Source: Mageeibacillus sp. UBA3708
Lineage (GTDB): Bacteria > Bacillota > Clostridia > Saccharofermentanales > Saccharofermentanaceae
DNA: 24,892 nt
Direction of reading: 5' to 3'
Assembly (NCBI GenBank): GCA_002371375.1
Contig: DFIB01000083.1
Location: 1 to 24,892, forward strand
The notes below the pieces were generated by a model. The model saw only the letters and a program-made list of their open reading frames with translations, was not told the origin of the DNA and did not search any database. Positions 1-7,771 of this stretch are shown here, piece after piece (the stretch's first letter is position 1; every line of letters begins with the position of its first letter). A program made the translations under genes and the position numbers.

Positions 1-202
1 AAGCTTTCCGTGAAGAACCAAAAAAATTACCGGAACAAAGTTACTGCGCACGCAGCAAACATGTGTCTGCACGGGGAACTTATCGGTGCAGAAAAACGGA
101 TACAGGTATCGGCAGCACGAGCGGATATGCAGACAAAGAGTACTGAACACGTTTATCCCCGCGAAGCGCGACTGAGTTCCGGACAGCGGCAATGAGCTTC
201 TT
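1..202. other. Left edge, no gene recognised
   Basis: This stretch lies downstream of the minus-strand DHHW operon. It holds no convincing gene: a 61-codon frame (10-195, plus strand) has no ribosome binding site worth the name and a composition unlike a protein. A short CGCG-AAG-CGCG hairpin around 157-168 has no T-run on either side, so I do not call it a terminator. Confidence 0.4.
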
Positions 203-1366
203 TTATCCGACAAACTCATCCAGCGCAGGCATCAGCGTCTTATTACGGGTTGATGAGATGTTGTTGCAGAAGATAACATCTTGGATGTGATACTTGTCGA
301 CCACGCCGGTCAGCTTCAATGAAGAGATCTTCTTGTAGTATCTGTAATCCACCACATACACATACTGATAATCAGGGACGAGGAAAGGCGTGAAGGCATT
401 TCCAAATGATTCCTTGATTATGAGGCATGCGGAACCGTCATTCTTTGCAGGATTTGTGATGACAGACCAGGGTTGGTCTCCTCCGATGAACGTATTATAC
501 TTGGAGCTTGATGCCCATGTGGACACATCGGTAACTATATGCCAGCCTTCGAGGGGTGTTCCGTCTTTTTGCATGATCTCGATCTTATTGGTGGCATTTG
601 GTGTGTATGCCACAACAGTATCGGGATTGTTCAGGAGCTTGTTCTTATCCGAATCTCTGTAGAAAGAACCTTTGAAGTTGTCGAATTCTCTCTTTGTGAA
701 ATCATTCTTGAGCGATGCGTGACCTCTGCCGCGGAGCTTGGCGAATTCCAGATAAGCATACCACGCACCGTCAGCTGTCCAATGGTGATCGTTGCGGAAA
801 TAGATATACTCGTTGCGGTGGCTGCGCAGTACATCGAACAGTTCAACCTTGTTGACGCCATTGATGGAACCGTACATGTAGTCGATCGCTTTCTTCTGAT
901 CGGCAACATTTGTGATCGTCTCTCTTACTGAAGCGGGGAGGGTAATATCCATGCTCGTCGGGATGATCATGGTGTAGACATTTGCCTTGCCGTTCAGAAG
1001 CTGCCCTGCCCTGTTAATGGCACCCACATACGTATCTGCAAGGGACTGCACGAAATGATAATACTCATATCCGGTGTCGCCGACTATAAGCAGGGAACTG
1101 AGCTTCTTGACAGGGACTCCCGTCATATCAGGATCAGTAATCTCGGCTGTGGATTCCGTTGTCTCTTCCGTAGATTCAGACGTCTCTGACACCGATGTGT
1201 CAGCCGTTGCAGATGACCCTTCCGTAGCTGTTGTAATAACTGCAGTGGGGGCCTTTGTATCGCTCGGGGGAACTTCTGTACCGCCTCCGGTACTGCATGA
1301 GGTAATGAGTGATGCGGCAATAAGTGACGCCGCGATCACGGGCCTGATATTCTTAAATCTGTGCAT
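203..1366 (-). CDS. DHHW-family lipoprotein (second copy)
   Basis: A 387-residue extracytoplasmic protein with a lipoprotein signal: hydrophobic residues 9-21 and lipobox ITSC with Cys24. Residues 25-82 are a Ser/Thr/Glu-rich linker. The rest matches the DHHW family (SGNH/AlgX-like acyl-ester enzymes): the signature RNDHHW at 191-196 and the block KESFGN at 318-323, where Ser320 would be the nucleophile. The neighbouring copy has KDSF here, so the acidic residue before the serine is Glu instead of Asp. Compared with that copy it also lacks the N-terminal EKREL...FP segment; a lipid anchor replaces the membrane helix. It starts 12 bases after its neighbour's stop, with GGAG before the ATG. Probable role (inferred): a partner of the MBOAT protein in acylating or deacylating a surface glycan. 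The family call is firm; activity is uncertain because of the Glu. Confidence 0.85.
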   Translation of the reverse strand: MHRFKNIRPVIAASLIAASLITSCSTGGGTEVPPSDTKAPTAVITTATEGSSATADTSVSETSESTEETTESTAEITDPDMTGVPVKKLSSLLIVGDTGYEYYHFVQSLADTYVGAINRAGQLLNGKANVYTMIIPTSMDITLPASVRETITNVADQKKAIDYMYGSINGVNKVELFDVLRSHRNEYIYFRNDHHWTADGAWYAYLEFAKLRGRGHASLKNDFTKREFDNFKGSFYRDSDKNKLLNNPDTVVAYTPNATNKIEIMQKDGTPLEGWHIVTDVSTWASSSKYNTFIGGDQPWSVITNPAKNDGSACLIIKESFGNAFTPFLVPDYQYVYVVDYRYYKKISSLKLTGVVDKYHIQDVIFCNNISSTRNKTLMPALDEFVG

Positions 1367-1378
1367 GATCGTTCTCCT

Positions 1379-2764
1379 TTACTTTACAAACTCATCAAGA
1401 GCGGGAACAAGAGTCTTGTTACGGGTCGATGAGATGTTATTGCAGAAGATAACATCCTGGATTTTGTACTTGTCGACAACGCCGGTCAGCTTCAGCGATG
1501 AGATCTTCTTGTAGTATCTGTAGTCAACTATGTATACATACTGGTAATCAGGGACGAGGAACGGCGTGAATGCGTTGCCGAAAGAGTCCTTGATAATGAG
1601 ACATGCGGATCCGTCAGTCTTTGTGGGATTCGTTATTACTGACCAGGGGTTGTCTCCGCCGATGAATGTATTGTACTTGGAGCTTGCTGCCCAGGTGGAT
1701 ACATCCGTTATGACATGCCAGTTCTCAAGAGGTGTGCCGTCCTTCTGCGTGATCTCGATCTTGTTGGTGGCAACAGGAGTGTAAGCCGTAACTGTATCGG
1801 GGTTGTTGAGTTTGGGATCCTTCTTGGAGTCATTGTAGAATGTTCCGAGGAATCCGGAGAACTCTCTCTTGGTAAAGTCTGTCTCGAGATTAGCGTGACC
1901 TCTTCCTCTGAGCTCGGCGAACTGCAGATAAGCATACCATGCACCGTCAGCTGTCCAGTGATGGTCGTTACGGTAGTAGATGTACTCGTTGCGGTGATTC
2001 TTCAGCACGTCAAAGAGCTCGACTTTCTGAACGCCCGTCATGGAGCCGTACATATAATTGATGGCCTTTTTCTGATCTGATACATTCGTTATCGTGTCTC
2101 TTACCGAGGCAGGGAGAGTGATGTCCATGCTCGTAGGTATGATCATGGAATACACCGTGGCCTTGCCCTGGAGAAGTTGTCCCGCCCTGTTTATCGTTGA
2201 GATGTACTTATCTGCAAGGGACTGCACGAAATTATAATACTCATATCCCGTATCGCCGACGATCAGCAAGGCACCAAGCTTCTCAACGGGAACGTCATCC
2301 ATATTGGGGTCGGTTATGTCGGCAGATGTCTCCGTCGCACTGGTGTTGTCTGTACTGCCTGTATTATCGCTGCTTGAAGACGGCTCGGTATTATCCGTGC
2401 TGTCAGTGATCACGGAAGTATCCGATGACATGGGGACATCGGGGATGTCATCGCCCTGCTCGACGTCGCCGTGGATCTGGGTAGAAGCAGGCTTCAGGAT
2501 CGAATTGATGCCGGAGTTAAGCGAGAAGTACATATCGCGAAGCGGATATGTATCCGCGAACCAGTCGCTGATGCCGGAGAAGTACTTGCCGCTGAAGAAT
2601 GCTTCGGCGGTGAGTTCGGGAAACTTGGTCAGTTCTCTTTTCTCCGCTTCGGAAGTCTTCGGGTGGAATGCCGGTATCCACGATATTACCGCCATCAGAA
2701 TAAATACGATGGAGAATACGTTGATGCCGATCAGCTTATAATCAAATTTGTCTTTGTTGAACAT
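1379..2764 (-). CDS. DHHW-family membrane-anchored protein (first copy)
   Basis: A 461-residue protein with a membrane helix at about 11-31 and the rest outside. Residues 38-85 carry the usual DHHW N-terminal element (EKREL, FPELT, DWFADTYPLRD). A Ser/Thr/Asp-rich linker spans about 100-157. The catalytic-type domain follows, with LLIVGDTGYEYY at 167-178, the DHHW signature at 267-270 and KDSFGN at 392-397, putting a candidate Ser394 with His268/His269 and Asp267 in an SGNH-like arrangement. From about residue 150 onward it is almost a copy of the protein encoded next; only four of the last 61 residues differ. Start: ATG preceded by GGAGT, 32 bases after the MBOAT stop. By analogy with AlgI plus AlgJ/AlgX, it probably transfers the acyl group exported by the MBOAT protein onto an extracellular polymer; the target is unknown. 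Confidence 0.9.
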   Translation of the reverse strand: MFNKDKFDYKLIGINVFSIVFILMAVISWIPAFHPKTSEAEKRELTKFPELTAEAFFSGKYFSGISDWFADTYPLRDMYFSLNSGINSILKPASTQIHGDVEQGDDIPDVPMSSDTSVITDSTDNTEPSSSSDNTGSTDNTSATETSADITDPNMDDVPVEKLGALLIVGDTGYEYYNFVQSLADKYISTINRAGQLLQGKATVYSMIIPTSMDITLPASVRDTITNVSDQKKAINYMYGSMTGVQKVELFDVLKNHRNEYIYYRNDHHWTADGAWYAYLQFAELRGRGHANLETDFTKREFSGFLGTFYNDSKKDPKLNNPDTVTAYTPVATNKIEITQKDGTPLENWHVITDVSTWAASSKYNTFIGGDNPWSVITNPTKTDGSACLIIKDSFGNAFTPFLVPDYQYVYIVDYRYYKKISSLKLTGVVDKYKIQDVIFCNNISSTRNKTLVPALDEFVK

Positions 2765-2796
2765 AATCTATACTCCTTAAGATCAGGTTGGGCGGA

Positions 2797-4251
2797 TCAG
2801 AATTTCCAGTAGAGGAACGGGTTGTAGCTGTCGCCTACGAGGAAGATCGTAGCCAGCAGCAGACATACTACCGGGGTAGCTATGGTGCCGATGGCAAACA
2901 CAGCCCTTGCTTTAGGTGATCTCTCATATTGTTTGTTGACATATTTGGATATTGCCGGAATAATCGGCGAGCAGGCGACAGCGCAGATGATCAGGAAAAT
3001 GATATTTGCCTTGACTGACGTCGATGTCTCAAAGTTTGTGAAGCCTGCCGGCGTATTGCCGAATATGCCTTTAAATGCCGCACCAAGCACCTTGAAGTCC
3101 GTGAACTTGAACAGCACCCAGCCGAAATAGATAATGACCAGAGTGACGATATTCGAGATGAAAGGGATCTTCTCGAGTGCATTCTTGAGCACAAATTTCT
3201 CTATGACGAGGAATACGAAGAAGTAAACGCCCCAGAGCATATAGTTCCAGGATGCGCCGTGCCAGAATCCCGTCAGAGCCCACACGACGAGCAGGTTGAA
3301 TATCTGCCTTCCGGTAGAGCACCTGTTGCCTCCGAGAGGGATGTATACATAATCACGGAAGAAGCTGGACAGTGACATGTGCCATCTCCTCCAGAAATCA
3401 GTTACTGATTTAGCCGTGTAAGGGTAGTTGAAGTTCTCAAGATAATGGAAACCGATCATTCTGCCCATGCCGATCGCCATGTCGGAATAAGCCGAGAAGT
3501 CGAGATATATCTGGAACATAAATGCCAGACATCCGACCCAGAGTGCAAGAGTGGGTCTTGTCATTATAAGCTTGAGTGCTTCATCCGGAGCGATCTTGTC
3601 GGCTACGAGCATCGAGTCGGCAATGGCGCCGCATGTATTGGCGAGAACAGCCTTCTTGGCAAGACCTACCGTGAATCTGGTGATGCCGTAGGACAGATCA
3701 GTGACCGTGACCTTACGTGATGTGAGTTCCTTGTTAACGTCACTGTACCTGACGATGGGACCCGCGATACACTGATGGAATAAACTGACGTACATGAGAA
3801 GAGTGGGGAAGCTCTTCTGTGCTTCCACCTCGCCCCTGTATACATCGACAACATATGACAGGAGCTGGAATGTATAGAACGAGATACCGATGGGGAGCAC
3901 GATGTTCGCGATCGTGTCAGGCACCCCGAAAATATTCTTGAACTGTCCGACGAAGAATGTAGCATATTTGAACAGTCCCAAAAGTCCCAGGTCAATAAGG
4001 CAGGCAAGAATGAGACCTGTCTTGGCGATCTTCGTCCGGGCGCCGACAGCGTAGATACCCCGCGCTATCAGATAGTCTGCCAGAGCCATTCCTATCATGA
4101 GGAAGACTGCGACAGGTTCACCCCATGCGTAGAATATCAGCGAGAAAATAAGCATTATATAATTCTTGGCCTTCTGCGACTTGGTCACAAAATAAAGGAT
4201 CAGGTTCAGCGGCAGAAAGACAAATACAAAGAAAAGGCTTGAGAAAACCAT
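2797..4251 (-). CDS. MBOAT-family membrane O-acyltransferase (AlgI/DltB-like)
   Basis: A polytopic membrane protein of 484 residues that should move an acyl group, usually acetyl, across the membrane for O-acylation of a surface polysaccharide. MBOAT hallmarks: QIYLDFSAYSDMAIG at about 247-261, FWRRWHMSLSSFFRDY at 286-301, YIPLGGN just after, and TGFWHGASW near 327-335, with His331 as the family's invariant histidine. Hydrophobic segments run the whole length. An ATG 12 bases further upstream is in frame, but the ATG at 4251 has GGGGGA five bases before it, and MVFSSLFF is the usual MBOAT N-terminus. It is first in an operon with two DHHW proteins, the same pairing as AlgI with AlgJ/AlgX. No neighbouring glycan synthesis genes reveal the substrate. 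Confidence 0.93.
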   Translation of the reverse strand: MVFSSLFFVFVFLPLNLILYFVTKSQKAKNYIMLIFSLIFYAWGEPVAVFLMIGMALADYLIARGIYAVGARTKIAKTGLILACLIDLGLLGLFKYATFFVGQFKNIFGVPDTIANIVLPIGISFYTFQLLSYVVDVYRGEVEAQKSFPTLLMYVSLFHQCIAGPIVRYSDVNKELTSRKVTVTDLSYGITRFTVGLAKKAVLANTCGAIADSMLVADKIAPDEALKLIMTRPTLALWVGCLAFMFQIYLDFSAYSDMAIGMGRMIGFHYLENFNYPYTAKSVTDFWRRWHMSLSSFFRDYVYIPLGGNRCSTGRQIFNLLVVWALTGFWHGASWNYMLWGVYFFVFLVIEKFVLKNALEKIPFISNIVTLVIIYFGWVLFKFTDFKVLGAAFKGIFGNTPAGFTNFETSTSVKANIIFLIICAVACSPIIPAISKYVNKQYERSPKARAVFAIGTIATPVVCLLLATIFLVGDSYNPFLYWKF

Positions 4252-4283
4252 TGTATCCCCCATTCATTTTATTAATAAAAAAT

Positions 4284-4292
4284 ATTATAACA
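4284..4292 (-). promoter_or_regulatory. Extended -10 promoter for the MBOAT-DHHW operon
   Basis: On the minus strand this reads TGTTATAAT, a perfect extended -10. Transcription would start near 4277, about 26 bases before the MBOAT ATG at 4251. No good -35 is visible, which extended -10 promoters tolerate. The element overlaps a perfect 15-base palindrome (4286-4300). Confidence 0.5.
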
Positions 4293-4300
4293 CTGTTATA
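4286..4300. promoter_or_regulatory. Palindrome over the MBOAT promoter, candidate operator
   Basis: TATAACA-C-TGTTATA is a perfect 7-1-7 inverted repeat covering most of the minus-strand -10 element. That position suits a repressor site. It is AT-rich, so chance is possible, and no regulator gene lies nearby. Confidence 0.35.
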
Positions 4301-4414
4301 TGCTACCGCCGTATTAATCTTACATGACAACTATATACCGGATTATCCGCTTCTTTCTGTATATTTGTTCAAAAATGGTCTGACATGTATCGGAAGAATT
4401 CTCGACATTTACAG

Positions 4415-4443
4415 ATGCAACACCTCTTTGATTGAACTATAAT
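4415..4443 (+). promoter_or_regulatory. Promoter of the amino acid ABC importer
   Basis: A perfect TATAAT (4438-4443) with a weak -35 (ATGCAA, 4415-4420) 17 bases upstream. Transcription would begin near 4450, about 44 bases before the ATG at 4494 and at the first base of a small palindrome. Confidence 0.5.
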
Positions 4444-4449
4444 CCTATA

Positions 4450-4466
4450 GTCCGGTGATACCGGAC
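4450..4466 (+). promoter_or_regulatory. Palindrome at the start of the importer mRNA
   Basis: GTCCGGT-GAT-ACCGGAC is a perfect 7-bp inverted repeat with a 3-base loop, at the predicted +1. It could be an operator, or a 5'-terminal hairpin that stabilises the mRNA of an abundant binding protein. It lies 15 bases before the AGGAG ribosome binding site (4481-4485). Confidence 0.5.
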
Positions 4467-4493
4467 AAAACAAGAATTTGAGGAGAGTTTATT

Positions 4494-5300
4494 ATGAAGA
4501 AGTTTATCATGAAGGCTGTCTCTCTTGCTCTTGTAGGTGCCATGGGCTTTGCTTTTGCCGGCTGCTCCGGTAAGAGCCAGAGTTCCGAGAGTTCAGATGC
4601 ATCTGCAGCAGAGGAACAGTTCACTGTTGAGAAGGGCAAGCTTGTAATGGCTACAAACGCCGCTTTCCCTCCTTACGAGTTCTATGAAGGCGATAAGATC
4701 GTAGGAATCGACGCAGAGATCGCTGACGCAATCGCAAAGAAGCTTGGTCTTGAGCTTGAGATCCAGGACATCGAGTTCGACTCGATCGTTACGGGCGTTC
4801 AGGCTAAGAAGTACGACATCGGATGCGCAGGCATGACAGTCACTGAGGACAGGAAGCAGTCAGTTAACTTCACATCCACATATGCTACGGGTATCCAGGC
4901 TATTATCGTCAAGGACGGTTCCGCTATCACTGATTTCGAAGGGCTGAAAGCAGGAACATATCACGTAGGCGTTCAGCAGGGAACAACAGGTGATATCTAC
5001 ATCTCAGACGAGCTTGGTGATGACAGGGTCGAGAGATTCAACAAGGGTGCTGACGCAGTACTTGCTCTGTCCAACGGACAGGTTGACGCAGTTATCATCG
5101 ACAACGAGCCTGCTAAGTCTTTCGTAGCTGCAAATACAGGCCTTAAGATCCTGGAGACACCTTATGCGGTAGAGGATTACGCAATGTGCGTTAACAAGGA
5201 CAACGAAGTTCTTCTGAACAAGATCAACGGCGCTCTTGACGAGCTCAAGAAGGATGGCACTCTTGACGCTATAGTAGCTAAGTACATCCCTGCAAACTGA
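4494..5300 (+). CDS. Amino acid ABC transporter substrate-binding lipoprotein
   Basis: A 268-residue extracellular binding protein of the polar amino acid family (SBP_bac_3). It has a lipoprotein signal ending in AFAGC with Cys24, a short Ser-rich linker to about 40, then the bilobed domain. Family landmarks are NAAFPPYEFYEGDKIVGID near 55-73, the AGMTVTEDRKQSVNF block around 112-126 (the Arg usually contacts the ligand's alpha-carboxylate) and QQGTTGD near 162-168. It would capture an amino acid outside the membrane and pass it to the permease encoded next. Which amino acid cannot be told; cystine, glutamine and basic amino acid binders all look like this. AGGAG precedes the ATG. A strong terminator follows the gene, so it is probably made in excess over the permease and ATPase. 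Confidence 0.93.
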   Translation: MKKFIMKAVSLALVGAMGFAFAGCSGKSQSSESSDASAAEEQFTVEKGKLVMATNAAFPPYEFYEGDKIVGIDAEIADAIAKKLGLELEIQDIEFDSIVTGVQAKKYDIGCAGMTVTEDRKQSVNFTSTYATGIQAIIVKDGSAITDFEGLKAGTYHVGVQQGTTGDIYISDELGDDRVERFNKGADAVLALSNGQVDAVIIDNEPAKSFVAANTGLKILETPYAVEDYAMCVNKDNEVLLNKINGALDELKKDGTLDAIVAKYIPAN

Positions 5301-5322
5301 TCTGTTTTCATAAAAATCTCAT

Positions 5323-5364
5323 AAAAAGCGGAAATAACTCTTTATTTCCGCTTTTTATTTTTTT
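5323..5364 (+). terminator. Intrinsic terminator between binding protein and permease
   Basis: A perfect 15-bp stem (5323-5337 with 5342-5356), loop CTCT, ends in TTTTT and continues ATTTTTTT. This is an excellent Rho-independent terminator, 22 bases after the binding-protein stop and 48 bases before the permease start. Partial read-through would give the usual excess of binding protein over membrane components. The stem starts with A5, so it could also work on the other strand, but no gene points that way. Confidence 0.9.
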
Positions 5365-5411
5365 ACAATAGATATCTACGCACAATTATCGGATACTCGG
5401 AGGAATTTGTT

Positions 5412-6176
5412 TTGACCCTTGGTTTTATGGCGGCTTTGCCCGATTGGCTTGTCAACTGGTGGACTGATCTGAAGGACAAGTTTATCCTCAACTTTATTAA
5501 CGACGACAGGTACAGATATATTCTCAAAGGCCTCGGCGTGACGCTTGAAGTTACCTTTTTTGCCGTCCTTCTCGGAATCGCGATCGGTATTATCGTCGCA
5601 ATAATCAGGTCGACACACGATAAGCTCGTCACTGACATGAGAGCCGGCATCGCCAGGTTCATACTGAATATATTAAATGCCATAGTCAAGCTGTATCTTA
5701 CGGTCATCCGCGGAACCCCTGTGGTCGTACAGCTCATGATCGCGTATTTTGTAATATTCTCGTCGTCCAAAAACAAGGTGCTCGTTGCGATCCTGGCGTT
5801 CGGCATCAACTCCGGTGCGTATGTTGCCGAGATCGTCAGGTCCGGCATAATGAGTATCGACAACGGACAGTTCGAGGCAGGAAGATCCCTCGGATTCAAT
5901 TATGTTCAGACGATGATCTATATAATCATACCGCAGGCCTTTAAGAACGTTCTGCCTGCACTTGCCAACGAGTTCATCGTGCTGCTTAAGGAGACATCTG
6001 TATCAGGTTATATCGGACTTGAGGATATGACAAAGGGCGGCGACATAATACGAAGCCGCACGTATTCGGCGTTTATGCCGCTGCTGGCGGTGGCGCTGAT
6101 ATATCTGATAATAGTGGTCTTTTTCTCAAAACTTGTTTCCATACTGGAGAGGAGGCTGAGGAACAGTGAACGATAA
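5412..6176 (+). CDS. Amino acid ABC transporter permease
   Basis: A 254-residue inner-membrane subunit of the His/Glu/Gln/Arg permease family. Hydrophobic segments appear near 50-75, 95-120, 125-150, 180-205 and 215-242. The EAA loop that docks with the ATPase is clear ([20 protein letters not shown], near 156-175), and [11 protein letters not shown] near 98-108 is typical. The TTG at 5412 is chosen because GGAGG lies about eight bases upstream; the ATG at 5427 is possible but worse placed. It follows the binding protein after a terminator and overlaps the ATPase gene by 11 bases, so the two are probably translationally coupled. It forms the channel, likely as a homodimer since only one permease gene is present. 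Confidence 0.93.
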   Translation: MTLGFMAALPDWLVNWWTDLKDKFILNFINDDRYRYILKGLGVTLEVTFFAVLLGIAIGIIVAIIRSTHDKLVTDMRAGIARFILNILNAIVKLYLTVIRGTPVVVQLMIAYFVIFSSSKNKVLVAILAFGINSGAYVAEIVRSGIMSIDNGQFEAGRSLGFNYVQTMIYIIIPQAFKNVLPALANEFIVLLKETSVSGYIGLEDMTKGGDIIRSRTYSAFMPLLAVALIYLIIVVFFSKLVSILERRLRNSER

Positions 6177-6924
6177 GCCGGTTAATTACAGTCATCTCAT
6201 ACAGGTTACTGATCTTAAGAAGCATTATAACGGCGGTGATATCAGGGCGCTTGACGGAGTCAGTGTCAATATCGACAAGGGTGAGGTGGTAGTCGTCATC
6301 GGGCCGTCAGGTTCGGGCAAATCCACTTTCCTGCGTTCCCTCAATCTTCTTGAGGTTCCCACTTCCGGTTCGATCCTTTTTGAAGGTGTGGATATTACTT
6401 CTCCGGATGTCAATATCAACCGTCTGAGGATGAAGATGGGAATGGTATTCCAGCATTTTAATCTCTTTCCGCATCTGACGATACTGCAGAATATGACACT
6501 TGCGCCACGTAAGCTCCTGGGACTGAAGAAGGAGGAGGCGGAAGCAAAAGCCATGGATCTTCTCGCCAAAGTCGCACTGTCTGACCGCGCGGGTGCTTAT
6601 CCCAGCCAGTTGTCAGGCGGCCAGAAGCAGCGTATAGCGATCGTAAGAGCGCTCTGTATGTCTCCTGATGTATTGCTTTTCGATGAGCCCACATCAGCGC
6701 TCGATCCCGAGATGGTAGGCGAGGTTCTTGATGTAATGAAGACTCTTGCAAAAGAAGGAATGACCATGGTCGTTGTTACTCACGAGATGGGTTTTGCTAA
6801 GGAAGTGGGCAACAGGGTCATCTTCATGGATCAGGGAAGAGTCGTAATGGACGACACTCCTTCGGCCGTATTTGAAAATCCGGACAACGAGAGACTCAGG
6901 ACATTCCTCGCCAAAGTGCTGTAA
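6166..6924 (+). CDS. Amino acid ABC transporter ATP-binding protein
   Basis: A 252-residue cytoplasmic ATPase of the GlnQ/HisP group that drives the importer encoded upstream. All nucleotide-binding motifs are intact: Walker [10 protein letters not shown] at 46-54, Q-loop Gln96 in [10 protein letters not shown], signature LSGGQKQR at 149-156, Walker B LLFDEP at 170-175 with Glu174, and the switch His206. Length is normal for the family. The start is GTG at 6166, inside the end of the permease gene, with GGAGG about ten bases before it. Closest named relatives would be GlnQ, HisP or TcyC types; substrate cannot be assigned, so no symbol is given. Confidence 0.95.
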   Translation: MNDKPVNYSHLIQVTDLKKHYNGGDIRALDGVSVNIDKGEVVVVIGPSGSGKSTFLRSLNLLEVPTSGSILFEGVDITSPDVNINRLRMKMGMVFQHFNLFPHLTILQNMTLAPRKLLGLKKEEAEAKAMDLLAKVALSDRAGAYPSQLSGGQKQRIAIVRALCMSPDVLLFDEPTSALDPEMVGEVLDVMKTLAKEGMTMVVVTHEMGFAKEVGNRVIFMDQGRVVMDDTPSAVFENPDNERLRTFLAKVL

Positions 6925-6931
6925 CGCCGGA

Positions 6932-6963
6932 TTTTTGTTTTTCGTAACAAAAAGAGACTTTTT
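6932..6963 (+). terminator. Weak AT-rich terminator after the ABC operon
   Basis: TTTTTGTT (6932-6939) pairs with AACAAAAA (6946-6953); an alternative AAAAAG-AGA-CTTTTT hairpin (6949-6963) ends in six T. Both stems are weak, so termination would be partial. Confidence 0.35.
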
Positions 6964-6977
6964 TAATGCGTTATCTG

Positions 6978-6986
6978 TGCTAAAAT
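6978..6986 (+). promoter_or_regulatory. Extended -10 promoter of ireB-ruvX
   Basis: TGCTAAAAT is an extended -10. Transcription would start near 6993, 27 bases before the GTG of ireB. The -35 region is only T-rich. The same nine bases recur at 7762-7770. Confidence 0.5.
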
Positions 6987-7019
6987 AGAATGTAGTTTTT
7001 GTCGAGTGGAGGATCTTAA

Positions 7020-7268
7020 GTGGATACTAATACCACAAAGTTCAATTTTTCCGGTGACAGGTCAGCGAACGTCAGAGTCCTGATGACCTATGTTTACGGC
7101 GCTCTTAAGGAGAAGGGATACAATCCCATCAATCAGCTTGTAGGTTATTTTATATCCGGAGACCCCACTTATATTACAAGTTACAAGGGAGCCAGAGGTT
7201 ACATCAAGAGAATCGACCGCGACGAGCTCCTGGAAGTCATTATCTCCGAGTATTGTTCCAAGCTCTGA
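7020..7268 (+). CDS. ireB: IreB-family regulatory protein (UPF0297)
   Basis: A small cytoplasmic protein of 82 residues with the family core: RVLMTYVYGALKEKGYNPINQLVGY at 19-43 (given here as its key blocks MTYVYGAL, EKGYNP and NQLVGY), then SGDPTYITSY and a basic ARGYIKRIDRDE stretch before the C-terminal EVIISEY. In Enterococcus faecalis, IreB is phosphorylated on N-terminal threonines by the PASTA kinase IreK and affects cell-envelope stress and cephalosporin tolerance. Thr3, Thr5 and Thr6 are available here, but their phosphorylation is inference. The GTG start has GGAGG 8-12 bases upstream. In Firmicutes the gene usually sits between alaS and ruvX; ruvX follows here, but alaS is absent and an ABC ATPase precedes it. 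Confidence 0.92.
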   Translation: MDTNTTKFNFSGDRSANVRVLMTYVYGALKEKGYNPINQLVGYFISGDPTYITSYKGARGYIKRIDRDELLEVIISEYCSKL

Positions 7269-7278
7269 CGGTGTATTT

Positions 7279-7704
7279 ATGCCTGGTCAGGGGAGAGTAA
7301 TGGGTATTGATTTCGGGATGAGGCATATCGGCATTGCCTTGTCCGATGAACTCCGTATAATCGCCAAGGGATTTGAGACAGTCAACTGGAACGGCGTCGA
7401 TGATGAATGGGCGCTGAACAGGATCTGTGAGATAATCAGCGAGAAGAAGGTGTGCGAGATCGTTCTCGGCCAGCCCAGGAGGACCGACGGGACAGAATCC
7501 GAATCAGAACGCAAGGCTCTCGCTTTTGCAGGTAAGCTCAAGGAGATGTGCGGTCTTAACATACATCTTAGGGACGAGAGGTTCACGACTGTCATCGCGT
7601 CCAGATACCTCCATGATACGAATATGAAGGCGAAGAAGCAGAAGAAGGTTATCGATCAGGTCGCTGCCGAGATAATACTGCAGGAATTCCTGGATGCCAA
7701 TTGA
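7279..7704 (+). CDS. ruvX: Holliday junction resolvase-like RuvX (YqgF)
   Basis: A 141-residue RNase H-fold nuclease of the YqgF/RuvX family, implicated in resolving recombination junctions and, in some bacteria, in rRNA 5'-end processing. The N-terminal strand RVMGIDFGMRHIGIALSD carries the first catalytic Asp (Asp11); GQPRRTDGTESE (near 64-75), DERFTTVIASRYL (98-110) and the terminal DQVAAEIILQEFL (126-138) are the other conserved blocks. Start: the ATG at 7279 keeps the whole first strand but has a poor ribosome binding site. The ATG at 7300 has AGGGGAG just before it, yet would leave only two residues before the catalytic Asp. I prefer 7279, perhaps reached by coupling from ireB, which ends ten bases upstream. 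Confidence 0.93.
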   Translation: MPGQGRVMGIDFGMRHIGIALSDELRIIAKGFETVNWNGVDDEWALNRICEIISEKKVCEIVLGQPRRTDGTESESERKALAFAGKLKEMCGLNIHLRDERFTTVIASRYLHDTNMKAKKQKKVIDQVAAEIILQEFLDAN

Positions 7705-7754
7705 CATTTATCAGTTCAGGTTCATACCAATCCGGAAAACCTTCTTTTAGTCCC

Positions 7755-7770
7755 TATAATATGCTAAAAT
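7755..7770 (+). promoter_or_regulatory. Promoter of the long DUF1292-to-GNAT operon
   Basis: TGCTAAAAT (7762-7770) is an extended -10, and a second possible -10, TATAAT, lies just upstream (7755-7760). A TTCTTT at 7742-7747 is a weak -35 for the first at 17 bases. Transcription would start near 7777, inside a palindrome, 46 bases before the first gene. Confidence 0.5.
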
Positions 7771-7771
7771 A

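Noticed and set aside
156..171. Possible terminator of the DHHW operon
   Set aside because: The CGCG-AAG-CGCG stem is only four pairs long and no T-run follows on the minus strand.
10..195. 61-codon frame on the plus strand at the left edge
   Set aside because: No ribosome binding site, no recognisable motif and a composition typical of chance translation.
7701..7706. Consensus -35 TTGACA just after ruvX
   Set aside because: No acceptable -10 lies 16-18 bases downstream (the bases there read ATACCA); the operon promoter is better placed at 7762-7770.
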